In this document: piece by piece, positions 8,016-15,958 of the stretch
How the letters are laid out: each line of letters opens with the position of its first letter
Position numbering within the stretch: position 1 is the first letter of the stretch
From: Chloroflexus sp.
GTDB taxonomy: Bacteria > Chloroflexota > Anaerolineae > Anaerolineales > Villigracilaceae
Direction: 5' to 3'
NCBI GenBank assembly: GCA_020723995.1
Contig: DYHT01000003.1
Coordinates: 1-64,000, forward strand
Length of the DNA stretch: 64,000 bases
Program-made: the position numbers and the translations under genes
The notes under the pieces: generated by a model
What the model was told of the DNA's origin: nothing
What the model saw: the letters and a program-made list of their open reading frames with translations, nothing else
Database searches by the model: none

Positions 8016-9206
8016 ATGGGCTACACTGCGATCTTGGAAAACCGCGCCTTCGTCGCACTCTGGCTCGGGGAGTCCGTCTCTGCGATGGGAGACCGGATCA
8101 ATACCCTGGGCTTGATATTGCTCGTGTATGAGCTGACCGGCTCTGGGTTGGCCGTGGGCGCGTTCACCCTCGTACAGGCCGTGCCGACGCTGGCCCTGGG
8201 GCTGGCGGCCGGGGTGGTGGTGGACCGCTACCCTCGAAGGGCGATCTTGATCCTCTCGAATGTCCTCCGCGGGCTAATCGTCCTGACTTTACCTTTGGCA
8301 CAGGGAATGACCCACATCTATCTCGTGGCCTTTACCCTCAGTAGTGTCGCCGCCTTTTTCACCCCCGCCCTTCAGGCCAGCCTGCCCTCCGTCGTCGGCG
8401 CGCCCAATCTCACGGCGGCCAACAGCCTGCTCAAGTTGACGCGAGAAACCATGCTGATGATTGGAGCGGCCGTGGGAGGCACCCTCGTCGCGAAGTACGG
8501 CGGGGCGGCCGCCTTCGTGATCAACGCGCTGACCTTCTTTTTCGCGGCGACCTGCGTGGCGTTCGTACGGTTGCCGCCCCTGTCTTCGGCCTTGCCACAG
8601 ACGAGTGGCTCACGAGTGATGTGGAACGAGATACTGCAAGGAGTAGGCTTTCTGCGCCGCCACTTTGCGCTGATTCGCCTCCAGGCGGTTGCCCTCCTGT
8701 TTGCCGCGGCGTCCGGCATGACTGGCCCACTCGTCGTCGTCCTGACCAAAGACCGCCTCGATCTCGGGGCACAGAGCTTCGGTTTCATTTTATCGGGGAT
8801 GAGCGCCGGCGCCCTGGCGGGGGCAGCGCTCACCAGCTGGCTGGGAGCGCGTTTTTCACAGGGGCGTCTGTTGGGATGGTCCATGCTCGCCCTGGGGGCC
8901 GCGCTGCTCGGCGCGGCGAGCGCGACCAATTTGCTTGTGGCCCTGGGAGCTTTCACCCTCTACGGCCTAGCCAGTGTCGTCAGCGGAATCGCCTATCAAA
9001 CGGCGGTGCAGGCCATGACACCGGATGTGTTGCGTGGCCGAGTACTGAGCAGCCTGGGCTTGACCTACACACTGGCGTCACTCGCCGCTCTCGTGCTGGG
9101 GGGATGGCTGAATGACTTGATGGGAGTGCAGCCAGTGTTCGTACTGGCCGGTGTTCTGGCGCTCACCGCGGGGAGCGCGGCATCGAGATTGCTACGGGAG
9201 TGCTGA
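8016..9206 (+). CDS. Major facilitator superfamily transporter
   Basis: The 396-residue protein has 12 predicted membrane helices and the MFS_3-type layout seen in EntS-like exporters and macrolide efflux proteins. It opens NRAFVALWLGESVSAMGDRI and carries the loop-2/3 motif VVDRYPRRAIL. It begins 11 bases after the MalG-like gene. Its cargo is unknown. In this operon it could export glucose or another end product, or simply be a passenger. Confidence 0.82.
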   Translation: MGYTAILENRAFVALWLGESVSAMGDRINTLGLILLVYELTGSGLAVGAFTLVQAVPTLALGLAAGVVVDRYPRRAILILSNVLRGLIVLTLPLAQGMTHIYLVAFTLSSVAAFFTPALQASLPSVVGAPNLTAANSLLKLTRETMLMIGAAVGGTLVAKYGGAAAFVINALTFFFAATCVAFVRLPPLSSALPQTSGSRVMWNEILQGVGFLRRHFALIRLQAVALLFAAASGMTGPLVVVLTKDRLDLGAQSFGFILSGMSAGALAGAALTSWLGARFSQGRLLGWSMLALGAALLGAASATNLLVALGAFTLYGLASVVSGIAYQTAVQAMTPDVLRGRVLSSLGLTYTLASLAALVLGGWLNDLMGVQPVFVLAGVLALTAGSAASRLLREC

Positions 9207-9254
9207 TTGGATAATCGGCTGGGACTGGGAACTTTGTAACTTGGGCGTTGGGAT

Positions 9255-9908
9255 TTGATCAAAGCCTTCATCTTCGACCTGGACGGCGTCCTGACCGACA
9301 CCGCCGAATACCACTACCGCGCCTGGAAGCGCCTCGCTGACGAGGAAGGCTTGCCCTTCACCCGCGGTGACAACGAGCGCCTGCGCGGCATCTCCCGGCG
9401 CGACTCGCTCATGCTGATCCTCAAAGACCGCGTCTATCCCGAAGAGGAAATCCAGGCGATGCTGGCCCGCAAGAACGGCTATTATCTTGAATTCATCAAG
9501 GGAATCTCACCGCGCGACCTGCTGCCCGGCGCGAAGGAGCTGCTGGAGGAAATCCGCGCCGCCGGGCTGAAGAGCGCCATCGGCTCGGCCAGCCAGAACG
9601 CAGGCGAGGTGATTGACCGCCTCGGCCTCCGCCTCCTGCTCAACGCGATTTCCGACGGCCACAGTGTCGAGCAGCCAAAGCCCGCGCCAGATCTGTTCCT
9701 CCACGCCGCCACGCAACTCGGCCTGCCTCCGGCCGAGTGCGTCGTCGTCGAAGATGCCGCCGCCGGAATCGAGGCGGCCAAAGCGGGCGGCTTCCGCACG
9801 GTCGGCCTCGGGCCGCGCCAGCGCGTGGGCAGGGCAGAAGTGGTCGCCCCCAGCCTGACCGGCGTCCACCTTGGCGATTTGCTCGCTGCGCTGACTTGCC
9901 GCCTGTAG
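9255..9908 (+). CDS. pgmB: Beta-phosphoglucomutase (HAD superfamily)
   Basis: The 217-residue protein converts beta-glucose 1-phosphate to glucose 6-phosphate, completing the pathway that GH65 begins. The HAD motif I FDLDGVLTDT (residues 7-16) holds both catalytic aspartates. Cap-domain residues YHYRAWKRLADEEG and LRGISRRDSL are typical of PgmB. Motif II lies in IGSASQNA, motif III Lys in VEQPKPAPDLF and motif IV in VVEDAAAGIEAA. Similarity begins at IKAFIFDLD, so the TTG at 9255 is the start. The 48-bp gap before it contains degenerate 7-base words. Confidence 0.92.
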   Translation: MIKAFIFDLDGVLTDTAEYHYRAWKRLADEEGLPFTRGDNERLRGISRRDSLMLILKDRVYPEEEIQAMLARKNGYYLEFIKGISPRDLLPGAKELLEEIRAAGLKSAIGSASQNAGEVIDRLGLRLLLNAISDGHSVEQPKPAPDLFLHAATQLGLPPAECVVVEDAAAGIEAAKAGGFRTVGLGPRQRVGRAEVVAPSLTGVHLGDLLAALTCRL

Positions 9909-9945
9909 CAACCCACTGCTCTTATGGCTAGTATTTGCGCTAGCG

Positions 9946-10092
9946 ATGTCGCTCATCGGCGTGTTGCTCGGTCTCGGTTGGCGCGTGATCCGGCGCGATG
10001 GAGCAGGCTCGTCACATTCTGACCTTTCCCGGGAGCAGGCGCGAGATGATCGAGAGAAATTATTAGATTGCGCGACAACATTTTTCGCTTGA
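9946..10092 (+). CDS. Possible 48-residue single-pass membrane protein
   Basis: An open frame starting MSLIGVLLGLGWRVIRRDG gives one short hydrophobic segment followed by a charged, Arg/Asp-rich tail. The hydrophobic run extends upstream in frame without a start. I see no Shine-Dalgarno and recognise no family. It may be real or the tail of a decayed membrane gene. Confidence 0.25.
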   Translation: MSLIGVLLGLGWRVIRRDGAGSSHSDLSREQARDDREKLLDCATTFFA

Positions 10093-10195
10093 GGCACTGG
10101 AAAAAACTGAGGCACGTACTGGCTTCTTTTTCAGACAGTAGATACAAGGATGTACAACAGAAACATGCTTGATCCAAAGGAACGCATCCGTTTGC

Positions 10196-10306
10196 ATAGG
10201 AAGCCGCGTGCGCCTTGGGGAAACCGTAACCCGCGAATGCCACCATCATCTCCCACACCCGCTCGCCGGTCTCAGGTGGAACGCCGCTGCGGGATTGTGC
10301 CTGGGC
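10196..10306 (-). pseudogene. Remnant of DNA polymerase III alpha (DnaE-type)
   Basis: A minus-strand frame reads GVPPETGERVWEMMVAFAGY and continues GFPKAHAASYA. This matches the conserved AE-IWE-FAGYGFNKSHAAAYA block in the polymerase part of DnaE-type enzymes. Only about 37 codons are recognisable, the flanks in the same frame do not continue the alignment, and there is no gene-sized frame. It is a fragment left by deletion or transfer. Confidence 0.7.
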
Positions 10307-10484
10307 AACGAACTTCCCAGGGTACAATCTTATGAGCACTTTCATCAAGTTCACCCCATAAAGGGGGGTTTCAAAACGCGCCTAGGTTTGGTGAAGCGCA
10401 TCGCCGCACTGGCGGACGGTGTGGTGGATTTTTCGAAGGCCGAGGATTGTAGCTAGAAACGTAACAGATGCACACTCTCATCGT

Positions 10485-10490
10485 TATAAT
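10485..10490 (+). promoter_or_regulatory. -10 box upstream of the ECF sigma gene
   Basis: A perfect TATAAT lies 12 bases before the ATG at 10503, so the transcript would be nearly leaderless. No good -35 is present at 16-18 bases. Confidence 0.45.
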
Positions 10491-10502
10491 GAGCGTATTT
10501 CT

Positions 10503-11066
10503 ATGAACTCGATCGACAGTGCCACATCGCATCAGGTGGCAGGTGAACCGGACCTCGTGCGCCAAGCCCAGGCTGGTGACGAAAATGCCTTCGCCCGGTT
10601 GTACGATGCTTATCTAGAGCGTATCTATCGTTATATTTATTTCCGCGTAGCAGAGGAGCAGGTCGCCGAGGACATCACCTCGCAAGTCTTTCTCAAAGCC
10701 TGGGAGACCCTGGATCGCTATCGTATCACTGGTTCACCCTTCATCGCCTGGTTATACCGGATTGCTCGCAACGCCGTGATAGACCATTACCGCACCCAGA
10801 AATCAATAGTTGGGTTGGAGGAAGTCGCTCCGGCCCGCGCCAGTTATTCTGGAGATTTAGACGAGAAGCTGGATCTGCAATTCGCGGCGCGTGACTTGCG
10901 CCTGGCACTCCAGCAACTCACCGAGGAGCAGCAGCAAGTTTTGATCTTGAAATTCATCTCTGATTTTTCTACGCTGGAGATTGCCAAGCAAATGGGCAAG
11001 CGCCAGGGCGCGGTACGCGCATTGCAGATGCGTGCCTTGCAGGCGCTGGCAAAAGCCATGGGATGA
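10503..11066 (+). CDS. ECF-type RNA polymerase sigma factor
   Basis: The 187-residue protein has sigma region 2 (ARLYDAYLERIYRYIYFRV, then AEDITSQVFLKAWETL) and the RIARNAVIDHYR stretch that follows it. Region 4 is LTEEQQQVLILKFISDFSTLEIAKQMGKRQGAVRALQMRAL in two halves, with a helix-turn-helix at the end. It should redirect RNA polymerase to a small regulon. The next gene, 15 bases on, is a membrane protein of the DUF5667 type often found beside such sigmas, so it may control sigma activity. ATG 10503 is preferred because upstream in-frame residues have no sigma character. Confidence 0.92.
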   Translation: MNSIDSATSHQVAGEPDLVRQAQAGDENAFARLYDAYLERIYRYIYFRVAEEQVAEDITSQVFLKAWETLDRYRITGSPFIAWLYRIARNAVIDHYRTQKSIVGLEEVAPARASYSGDLDEKLDLQFAARDLRLALQQLTEEQQQVLILKFISDFSTLEIAKQMGKRQGAVRALQMRALQALAKAMG

Positions 11067-11081
11067 AGACGGAGTTTAGAT

Positions 11082-11882
11082 ATGGGCCGCTTTGAACGTG
11101 CATTGGATGATTGCCTCGAACGCCTGATGGGTGAGGAAGCCGGCCTGGAGGATTGTCTACAAGGCTATCCTGAATTTGCAGATGAACTCCGTCCTCTGTT
11201 AAAAGCCGCCAGCCAAGTCAAACGCGGCGCGGAGGCGCAGCCCTCGCCGGAGTTTAGGCGGCGCGGGCGTGCCCAGTTGATGACGCATATGCGCGCCCAC
11301 CCCCGTCGGTCAGTCACTTACCGGACCCGCGGCCTGGCTCCGGCATATCGGCTGGCCATCGGCCTGACCACACTCGTATTGGCAGTCTTTGTTACCGGCA
11401 CGGCCTTCGCCCAATCCGCCATGCCGGGTGACCTGTTATATGGCTGGAAACTAGCTAGTGAGTCAGCCTGGCGGGCTGTCTCTCCCGATCCTGTGGCGAC
11501 TGACCTGGCCCTGGCGGGACGCCGCACGCAGGAACTGCTGGCTGTCTCCGGGCCTGATCGGGGTATAGCACTGCAGGGCTATCAGCAAGTGTTGAACCGT
11601 CTTGTCAGCCAGACCGATCCGGTCGGTCAGCAGCGCATTTTCCCCATACTGACTGTCCAGCGCGAGCGTCTGGCGCAATCCGGGATCTTGGTGCCGGACC
11701 TGGATAAGTATCTGTCTTCTCATTCTGTCCCAACGCCGTTACCTCAACCCTCGAACCTGACGCCATCGCCTCAGCCGTCAATCCCGACGTCGGCGTTACC
11801 AAATTTGACCTCTACGCCTGCGTTACCGCTTGAACTGCCTACACTGGACCTTCCGTCGATTCTGGCAACCCCCACGCCCTGA
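11082..11882 (+). CDS. DUF5667-type membrane protein, possible anti-sigma factor
   Basis: The 266-residue protein has an N-terminal cytoplasmic part (FERALDDCLERLMGEEAGLE, ELRPLLKAA) and one membrane helix (LAIGLTTLVLAVFVTGTAFA). The external part begins AMPGDLLYGWKLASESAWRA, the hallmark of DUF5667. The C terminus is a Pro/Thr/Ser-rich tail. It follows the ECF sigma gene and should be cotranscribed. Control of the sigma factor by sequestration is inferred from position and topology only. Confidence 0.75.
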   Translation: MGRFERALDDCLERLMGEEAGLEDCLQGYPEFADELRPLLKAASQVKRGAEAQPSPEFRRRGRAQLMTHMRAHPRRSVTYRTRGLAPAYRLAIGLTTLVLAVFVTGTAFAQSAMPGDLLYGWKLASESAWRAVSPDPVATDLALAGRRTQELLAVSGPDRGIALQGYQQVLNRLVSQTDPVGQQRIFPILTVQRERLAQSGILVPDLDKYLSSHSVPTPLPQPSNLTPSPQPSIPTSALPNLTSTPALPLELPTLDLPSILATPTP

Positions 11883-11976
11883 TAAGATTCCCCCGTAACA
11901 CTTTGGCAGCTACCTCGTTATGCACAATGAAGGCCTCGTGGGAGGCCAACATTCAAATCAATCGGAGGTAGTTACT

Positions 11977-12417
11977 ATGTTCAAAACTTTAGCTCAAATC
12001 GTCCTTTCGCTGGCTTTGAGCCTGGGGCTTGCAACGGGCTTCAACCCGGATATGCGCGCTCACCTGAAGCAGGCCTTGAACAAGGTCGAAACGACCGTCA
12101 CCCAGACGGCTGATCTGGTCACCCAGAGCGTCAATGACCTTATGGCGGACATCTCAGGTCAGGTGGCGATCAGTGCTTCAGCCAATGCTGGGGCGGACAC
12201 ATCCGCGAACGCCCCAACGAGCGGCAATACTGGTCTGGAGACCACGCTTTCGGGCCAATCTGATAGCCAGGCACAATCTGGCGTCAATGGCAGCGTGAAC
12301 GCCAATGCTCAAGCCAGCGGCTCAGTCCAGTCGACGGCTAAGGGCGGGTCCCCCTGGGACTTCCTGTTCGGCGGCGGTGCGAACGGCGACCTCGACTTTA
12401 GCCTGGGCGGTAAGTAA
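11977..12417 (+). CDS. Small secreted Ser/Ala/Asn-rich protein of unknown function
   Basis: The 146-residue protein opens with a signal peptide (FKTLAQIVLSLALSLGLATG). A short amphipathic helix (LKQALNKVETTVTQTADLVT) and a low-complexity Ala/Ser/Asn/Gly-rich region follow, and it ends GGGANGDLDFSLGGK. GGAGG stands 8 bases before the ATG at 11977. It is last in the sigma/DUF5667 operon and just before a strong terminator, so it may be a target or sensor partner of that sigma system. I recognise no named family. Confidence 0.65.
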   Translation: MFKTLAQIVLSLALSLGLATGFNPDMRAHLKQALNKVETTVTQTADLVTQSVNDLMADISGQVAISASANAGADTSANAPTSGNTGLETTLSGQSDSQAQSGVNGSVNANAQASGSVQSTAKGGSPWDFLFGGGANGDLDFSLGGK

Positions 12418-12437
12418 TCAGCCTTGCCAGATTGACA

Positions 12438-12471
12438 ACACAGGGTAGCCATGAGGCTACCCTGTGTTTTT
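12438..12471 (+). terminator. Rho-independent terminator of the sigma operon
   Basis: A perfect 13-bp stem (ACACAGGGTAGCC / GGCTACCCTGTGT) with loop ATGA is followed by TTTTC. Confidence 0.9.
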
Positions 12472-12613
12472 CAAAAATGTTGTGAGGATAATTATCCAAA
12501 CTGTTCTGCGAAGCACCTACACAGCAGGAATTTTCCTGCTGACATCCAAAACGCCCTCGCGGCGCCGCTCGGGAACTCCCACCCGTCACGTTTATTCGCC
12601 ATTTCGGGCGTGA

Positions 12614-13054
12614 AACACAACAATCGCCAACATCGGCAAGCGCCTGGTGAAATCGCCAAAGGTCTATTTCGTGGATACTGGGCTGTTGTGTTACCTGGTC
12701 GGGCTGCGGGATGCTGAACATGCCGCCTCCGGCCCGATGGGGGGCGCGATTTTCGAAAACCTGGTCGTCGCAGATCTCTTCAAGACCTTCACGCACCGCG
12801 GCGAGGAGCCGGCGCTGTATTACTGGCGCACCGCAGCCGGGTCCGAGGTGGATGTGGTAATCGAGACCCAGGACAAATTGATCCCAATTGAAATCAAGCA
12901 GTCGGAAACGCCGCGCCCGGAGATGGCCAGAGAAATCGTGAATTTCCAGCGGGATTTTGAAGACAAGGCCGGACAGGGATATGTGATCCATCCCGGAAAA
13001 ATGACCCTGCCGCTGGGTAACGGTGTGATCACACTGCCGCTTGCAAAGCTGTAG
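12614..13054 (+). pseudogene. 3' fragment of an AAA ATPase with DUF4143 C-terminal domain
   Basis: The frame after a TGA at 12611 reads TIANIGKRLVKSPKVYFVDT then GLLCYLVGL, FENLVVADLFKTF, YYWRTAAGSEVDVVI and PIEIKQSETP. This is the DUF4143 domain of a large bacterial ATPase family, including the ExD-QxK-like nuclease-type residues. The N-terminal AAA domain, usually about 250 residues, is missing and upstream frames do not contain it. The longest intact piece starts at GTG 12647 (135 codons). It is a truncated remnant. Confidence 0.85.
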
Positions 13055-13337
13055 GGAACGCCACCCAACTCGAACAGCCAGCGCATCTTCCGTTCCGCCA
13101 GAGCAAATCGTCCGGGCGGTCGTGGATGTAAGCGCGTGAGTTGCTGGTCGTGCGCCCATACTGCTCCGGCCGCTGGTCTGCCAGGTCGTAGGCGTCAGTC
13201 TCCAGGGAGAGGAAGGCAATGCGTTCTCCTTCCCAGCCCCAGGTTACTGTGCCGACGAATCTACAGGGCTTGGCAAACGTGCCCGCGATCAGCCGTATTT
13301 CCTCCCAACCACGCGGGTGGTCGTCCGGTGTGCACCA
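13055..13337. other. No confident gene; degenerate stretch beside the 60-bp repeat
   Basis: A minus-strand frame (13029-13382, 117 codons) contains VGTVTWGWEGERIAFLSLET and SNSRAYIHDRPDDLLWRNG. Its first 14 codons lie in the 60-bp repeat and its last ones run into the DUF4143 remnant. It may hold part of an old gene. I recognise no family. Confidence 0.3.
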
Positions 13338-13397
13338 GAGATTTCCGCCAATCGCAGTCCGTCGGGTTAACCGAAAAACCATAGCCTGAAGGACTAT
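13338..13397. repeat. 60-bp direct repeat, left copy (possible attachment site)
   Basis: These 60 bases are identical to 18598-18657. The two copies bracket about 5.2 kb carrying HigBA, MntA-HepT, the 486-residue protein and a truncated tyrosine recombinase. The repeat ends in an interrupted hairpin (CATAG ... CTATG in the right copy). Confidence 0.8.
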
Positions 13398-13425
13398 CAG
13401 TAGTTCACGAAAAGGTTTCGTAGTG

Positions 13426-13463
13426 GCGACTTTAGTCGCTTTTTAGCCGAACGACTGAAGTCG
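13426..13463. repeat. Pair of tetraloop hairpins
   Basis: GCGAC-TTTA-GTCGC (13426-13439) and CGAC-TGAA-GTCG (13452-13463) belong to the same small hairpin class seen near 0.2 kb and 30.6 kb. The second one forms the end of the small gene on the minus strand. Confidence 0.6.
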
Positions 13464-13583
13464 GATTGGCGGATGGTCAGCCGCACCCAGGCTGGTGAGC
13501 AGCAGAAAGGCGGCCAGGAAGATGACCACCGATACACCCAGTACAACGATGTTCACACCGGCATTGGCAATTCGTTTGAGCAT
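13443..13583 (-). CDS. Small single-pass membrane protein (46 residues)
   Basis: An open frame reads MLKRIANAGVNIVVLGVSVV and continues into IFLAAFLLLTSLG, one clear membrane helix. GGAGG stands 8 bases before its ATG. It starts 18 bases after the stop of the gene at 13602-14186 on the same strand, so the two form a probable operon. The last ten residues are encoded by a hairpin repeat, which suggests the original 3' end was replaced. The function is unknown. Confidence 0.55.
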   Translation of the reverse strand: MLKRIANAGVNIVVLGVSVVIFLAAFLLLTSLGAADHPPIRLQSFG

Positions 13584-13601
13584 GTTTCGGTCCTCCAAAA
13601 A

Positions 13602-14186
13602 TTAGTCTTGCCAGCCTGCGCCGCTTTGCCGCAGCGTCTGCTGGTATGCGGGAGTTTGGGAAATGATCTGGTTCAAGCGTTCCTGAGTCTGGCGAAGGAA
13701 ACCCCAGAATGTCACTACAACAAAGTCCGAGCGGAATGGCTGAGATACGAACAGGCTCTCGTGCACCTGCAGGACGGAGCGCAGTCCCTCCATTGCCGGG
13801 GCGCTGGCCAGCGCCTCGGCCGCCAGGCGCGGCATGTCCGGATAGCACGACTGGATGAGGGCGGTCAGGGCAGGGATGGCAGCCGTGTCGATCGCCGATA
13901 CAGCCGATGCAGTAAGTCTCCCGTTATCTTCGAACTGTGCTGGTTTATTACCGGCCGGCAGTAGTTCATCGAGTGATGCGTTCGGGTTCTGATTCAACAA
14001 CTGCACCGCTTGAGCCAGGCGTTTCAAGCCGCGATCCAGTGACTGCGCCAGGGCATCCTGAGCGACCGGAGACAAGTCGGCGACTGCCTTGGCGTTGCGC
14101 AGCGATATGCGATTGCGCAAATTGGCCGGCAGGCTGTCCAGGGCTTTCTGCATGCGCACACGCTTGGCCGGGTAGTTCTCAGTCAT
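13602..14186 (-). CDS. Hypothetical protein, helical, unknown function
   Basis: The 194-residue protein starts MTENYPAKRVRMQKALDSLP. It is predicted to be mainly helical, with Leu/Ala/Gln-rich segments (DALAQSLDRGLKRLAQAVQL, ALTALIQSCYPDMPRLAAEA) and no membrane segment or signal peptide. ATG 14186 is preferred because upstream in-frame residues look random. I recognise no family. The small membrane protein encoded 18 bp downstream may be its partner. Confidence 0.55.
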   Translation of the reverse strand: MTENYPAKRVRMQKALDSLPANLRNRISLRNAKAVADLSPVAQDALAQSLDRGLKRLAQAVQLLNQNPNASLDELLPAGNKPAQFEDNGRLTASAVSAIDTAAIPALTALIQSCYPDMPRLAAEALASAPAMEGLRSVLQVHESLFVSQPFRSDFVVVTFWGFLRQTQERLNQIISQTPAYQQTLRQSGAGWQD

Positions 14187-14325
14187 AGGGGCAATGATAT
14201 AGAACTGTATCGAGGGGTGCCTGAAGAATGTCGCTGAAGCGCAACGGTAAACCAACCCTCGTGAGCAGACAGCCTTGTGCAATTTATTTCTTGACGATAT
14301 TATCGCTTGATGATACTATTGAAAT

Positions 14326-14610
14326 GTGATTGAGTCCTTCGCGTCTGAAGAAACAAAAAAGATTTTCCTCGGCAAAGTCTCCACAAAACTGCCAAAGGAC
14401 ATTCAACGCACTGCCAGACGCAAGTTGCTTTACCTGGATGATGTGGAGGATTTACAAGACTTAATTGCTCCCCCAGGGAACAGGCTCGAAAAACTCAAAG
14501 TCAACCGGTCCGGGCAATACAGTATTCGAGTCAATGACCAGTGGAGAATTTGTTTTGAGTGGGTTGCAAACAAGGCCAGAAACGTGGAAATTGCGGACTA
14601 TCATTCTTGA
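14326..14610 (+). CDS. higB: HigB-type toxin (RelE/ParE superfamily)
   Basis: The 94-residue protein is a host-inhibition-of-growth toxin of the RelE superfamily, which cleaves mRNA on the ribosome. Family landmarks are KLLYLDDVEDLQDL, LEKLKVNRSGQYSIRVNDQW and the C-terminal RICFEW...VEIADYH. The C-terminal His and the basic residues fit an active fold. The start is GTG 14326. The antitoxin follows after 12 bases, the reversed toxin-first order usual for higBA. Confidence 0.92.
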   Translation: MIESFASEETKKIFLGKVSTKLPKDIQRTARRKLLYLDDVEDLQDLIAPPGNRLEKLKVNRSGQYSIRVNDQWRICFEWVANKARNVEIADYHS

Positions 14611-14622
14611 AGGTAAAAAAAT

Positions 14623-14934
14623 ATGGACAAAACCCTATCCCCCATCCACCCCGGTGAAGTGCTTCTGGAAGACTTCATGAAGCCGCTAGGATTAAGCCAA
14701 TATCGCTTGGCAAAAGATCTGGGCGTTACACCCATTCGCATTAGTCAGATTGTAAATGGTCAACGCTCGATCACTGTAGACACCGCATTGAGACTGGCAC
14801 GCTATTTTGGTACGAGTGCATCGGTTTGGTTGCGACTTCAAGTCCGCTATGATCTTGAGGTTTCTGAAAGTGAATTGAGCAACCGCATCAAACGCGAAGT
14901 AAAGGTTTTACACCAGCCTGTTACCAGCGTCTAA
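14623..14934 (+). CDS. higA: HigA-type antitoxin (XRE helix-turn-helix)
   Basis: The 103-residue protein opens LSPIHPGEVLLEDFMKPLGL, typical of HigA. The helix-turn-helix is LSQYRLAKDLGVTPIRISQI and continues VNGQRSITVDTALRLARYFG. It should neutralise HigB and repress the higBA promoter. Both members look complete, so this addiction pair may help to keep the surrounding island. Confidence 0.93.
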   Translation: MDKTLSPIHPGEVLLEDFMKPLGLSQYRLAKDLGVTPIRISQIVNGQRSITVDTALRLARYFGTSASVWLRLQVRYDLEVSESELSNRIKREVKVLHQPVTSV

Positions 14935-15323
14935 AACACGAAAAGACAGCCTGCTGATTACTTCAGCGCCAAGGTTTAGGTAGAAAACCGGGACGAAAAT
15001 CTTATTCCTATTTTCGTAGTAAAACAAGGCCGTCAACGACCACTTGCTTTTAGCGGGTGGTCGTTGATTTCAATACCGAAAGGCGCACGAAAACATGCTG
15101 AAAAGGGGTCAGTACACACAAAGGAGACAAAATTACCTGCACAAACCATCTATACCGCGCACGGTCACAAATTGCGGTTTTGAGAATCGACAAAATTGAA
15201 CCGCGAAGCACGCTAAGAACGCTAAGATAAGAGCATTTCTTCGCGCTCTTTGCGCTCTTAGCGGTAAGAAAAAAGCGCAGAAAGTGACCGTGTTCAGTAT
15301 ACACATCCGAAGAGGACGACTAC
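14935..15323. other. Intergenic stretch with a terminator-like hairpin and word repeats
   Basis: TCAACGACCAC (15033-15043) pairs with GTGGTCGTTGA (15057-15067), followed by TTTCA, and may end higBA transcripts. At about 15190-15270 the sequence repeats words such as CGCTAAGAACGCTAAGA and GCGCTCTTTGCGCTCTTAGC, part of the 7/8-base word family found elsewhere in the window. No gene is visible. Confidence 0.5.
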
Positions 15324-15602
15324 GTGGTCATCCTCTCACCCGGACTCGACCCGCAGGAATTCTGCCAGAAGGGCTATGCAGTGTCTCACGTCCTGGACAT
15401 TGGCGCGGCGGGTGACTTCCCGGCGGATGTCATCCTGAAACCGGTGTACGGTTTCCCCGAACCGGACATCGAACCGGACGAAGGCCTGCTGGTAGAGCAG
15501 TTCAAGAGTGCCTCGCGGGTACACCCCCGAAGTGCAGGGGTACATGACGACGACTGGCTCGAATCTGCCTACGAAGATCGTGTAAGCGGGGACGAGGAAT
15601 AA
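15324..15602 (+). CDS. Hypothetical protein, probably a 3' gene fragment
   Basis: The 92-residue frame begins at GTG with VILSPGLDPQEFCQKGYAVS and ends in an acidic tail (YEDRVSGDEE). The same frame is open upstream (SEEDDYVV) without an obvious start, and there is no Shine-Dalgarno. It therefore looks like the tail of a longer gene cut by rearrangement. I do not recognise a family. Confidence 0.35.
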   Translation: MVILSPGLDPQEFCQKGYAVSHVLDIGAAGDFPADVILKPVYGFPEPDIEPDEGLLVEQFKSASRVHPRSAGVHDDDWLESAYEDRVSGDEE

Positions 15603-15664
15603 TGGCTTTCGAGTTTGACAAAACACCGATTATTCGCTATGCTTAGAGTGACGAAAGGTGATCC

Positions 15665-15958
15665 ATGAAACGTGATGAAGTGCTTCGCATTCTCCGTGAG
15701 CAACGAAATGACTTGACAAAACGCTACAGTGTGGCGTCTCTATCCGTGTTCGGCTCGGTAGCGCGCGACGAAGCCCGCCCTGGTAGCGATGTCGACCTGC
15801 TGGTCGAGTTTACGCAACCGGTGGGATTGTTCCGGTTTATTGAACTTCAACAGCGGCTGGAGTCTTTGCTTGGTTGTAAAGTGGATTTGGGCACACCGCG
15901 TTCCCTCAAGCCGCGTATCAAAGAACACGTCTTGCAGGAGACTGTCCGTGTCGCCTAG
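15665..15958 (+). CDS. mntA: MntA-type minimal nucleotidyltransferase antitoxin
   Basis: The 97-residue protein has the minimal nucleotidyltransferase signature GSVARDEARPGSDVDLLVEF (Gly-Ser ... Asp-x-Asp). In MntA-HepT systems this enzyme AMPylates and so silences the HEPN RNase. It opens MKRDEVLRILREQRNDLTKR after GAAAGGTG. The downstream hepT overlaps it by 11 bp but is disrupted, so this antitoxin is probably left without a functional toxin. Confidence 0.88.
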   Translation: MKRDEVLRILREQRNDLTKRYSVASLSVFGSVARDEARPGSDVDLLVEFTQPVGLFRFIELQQRLESLLGCKVDLGTPRSLKPRIKEHVLQETVRVA

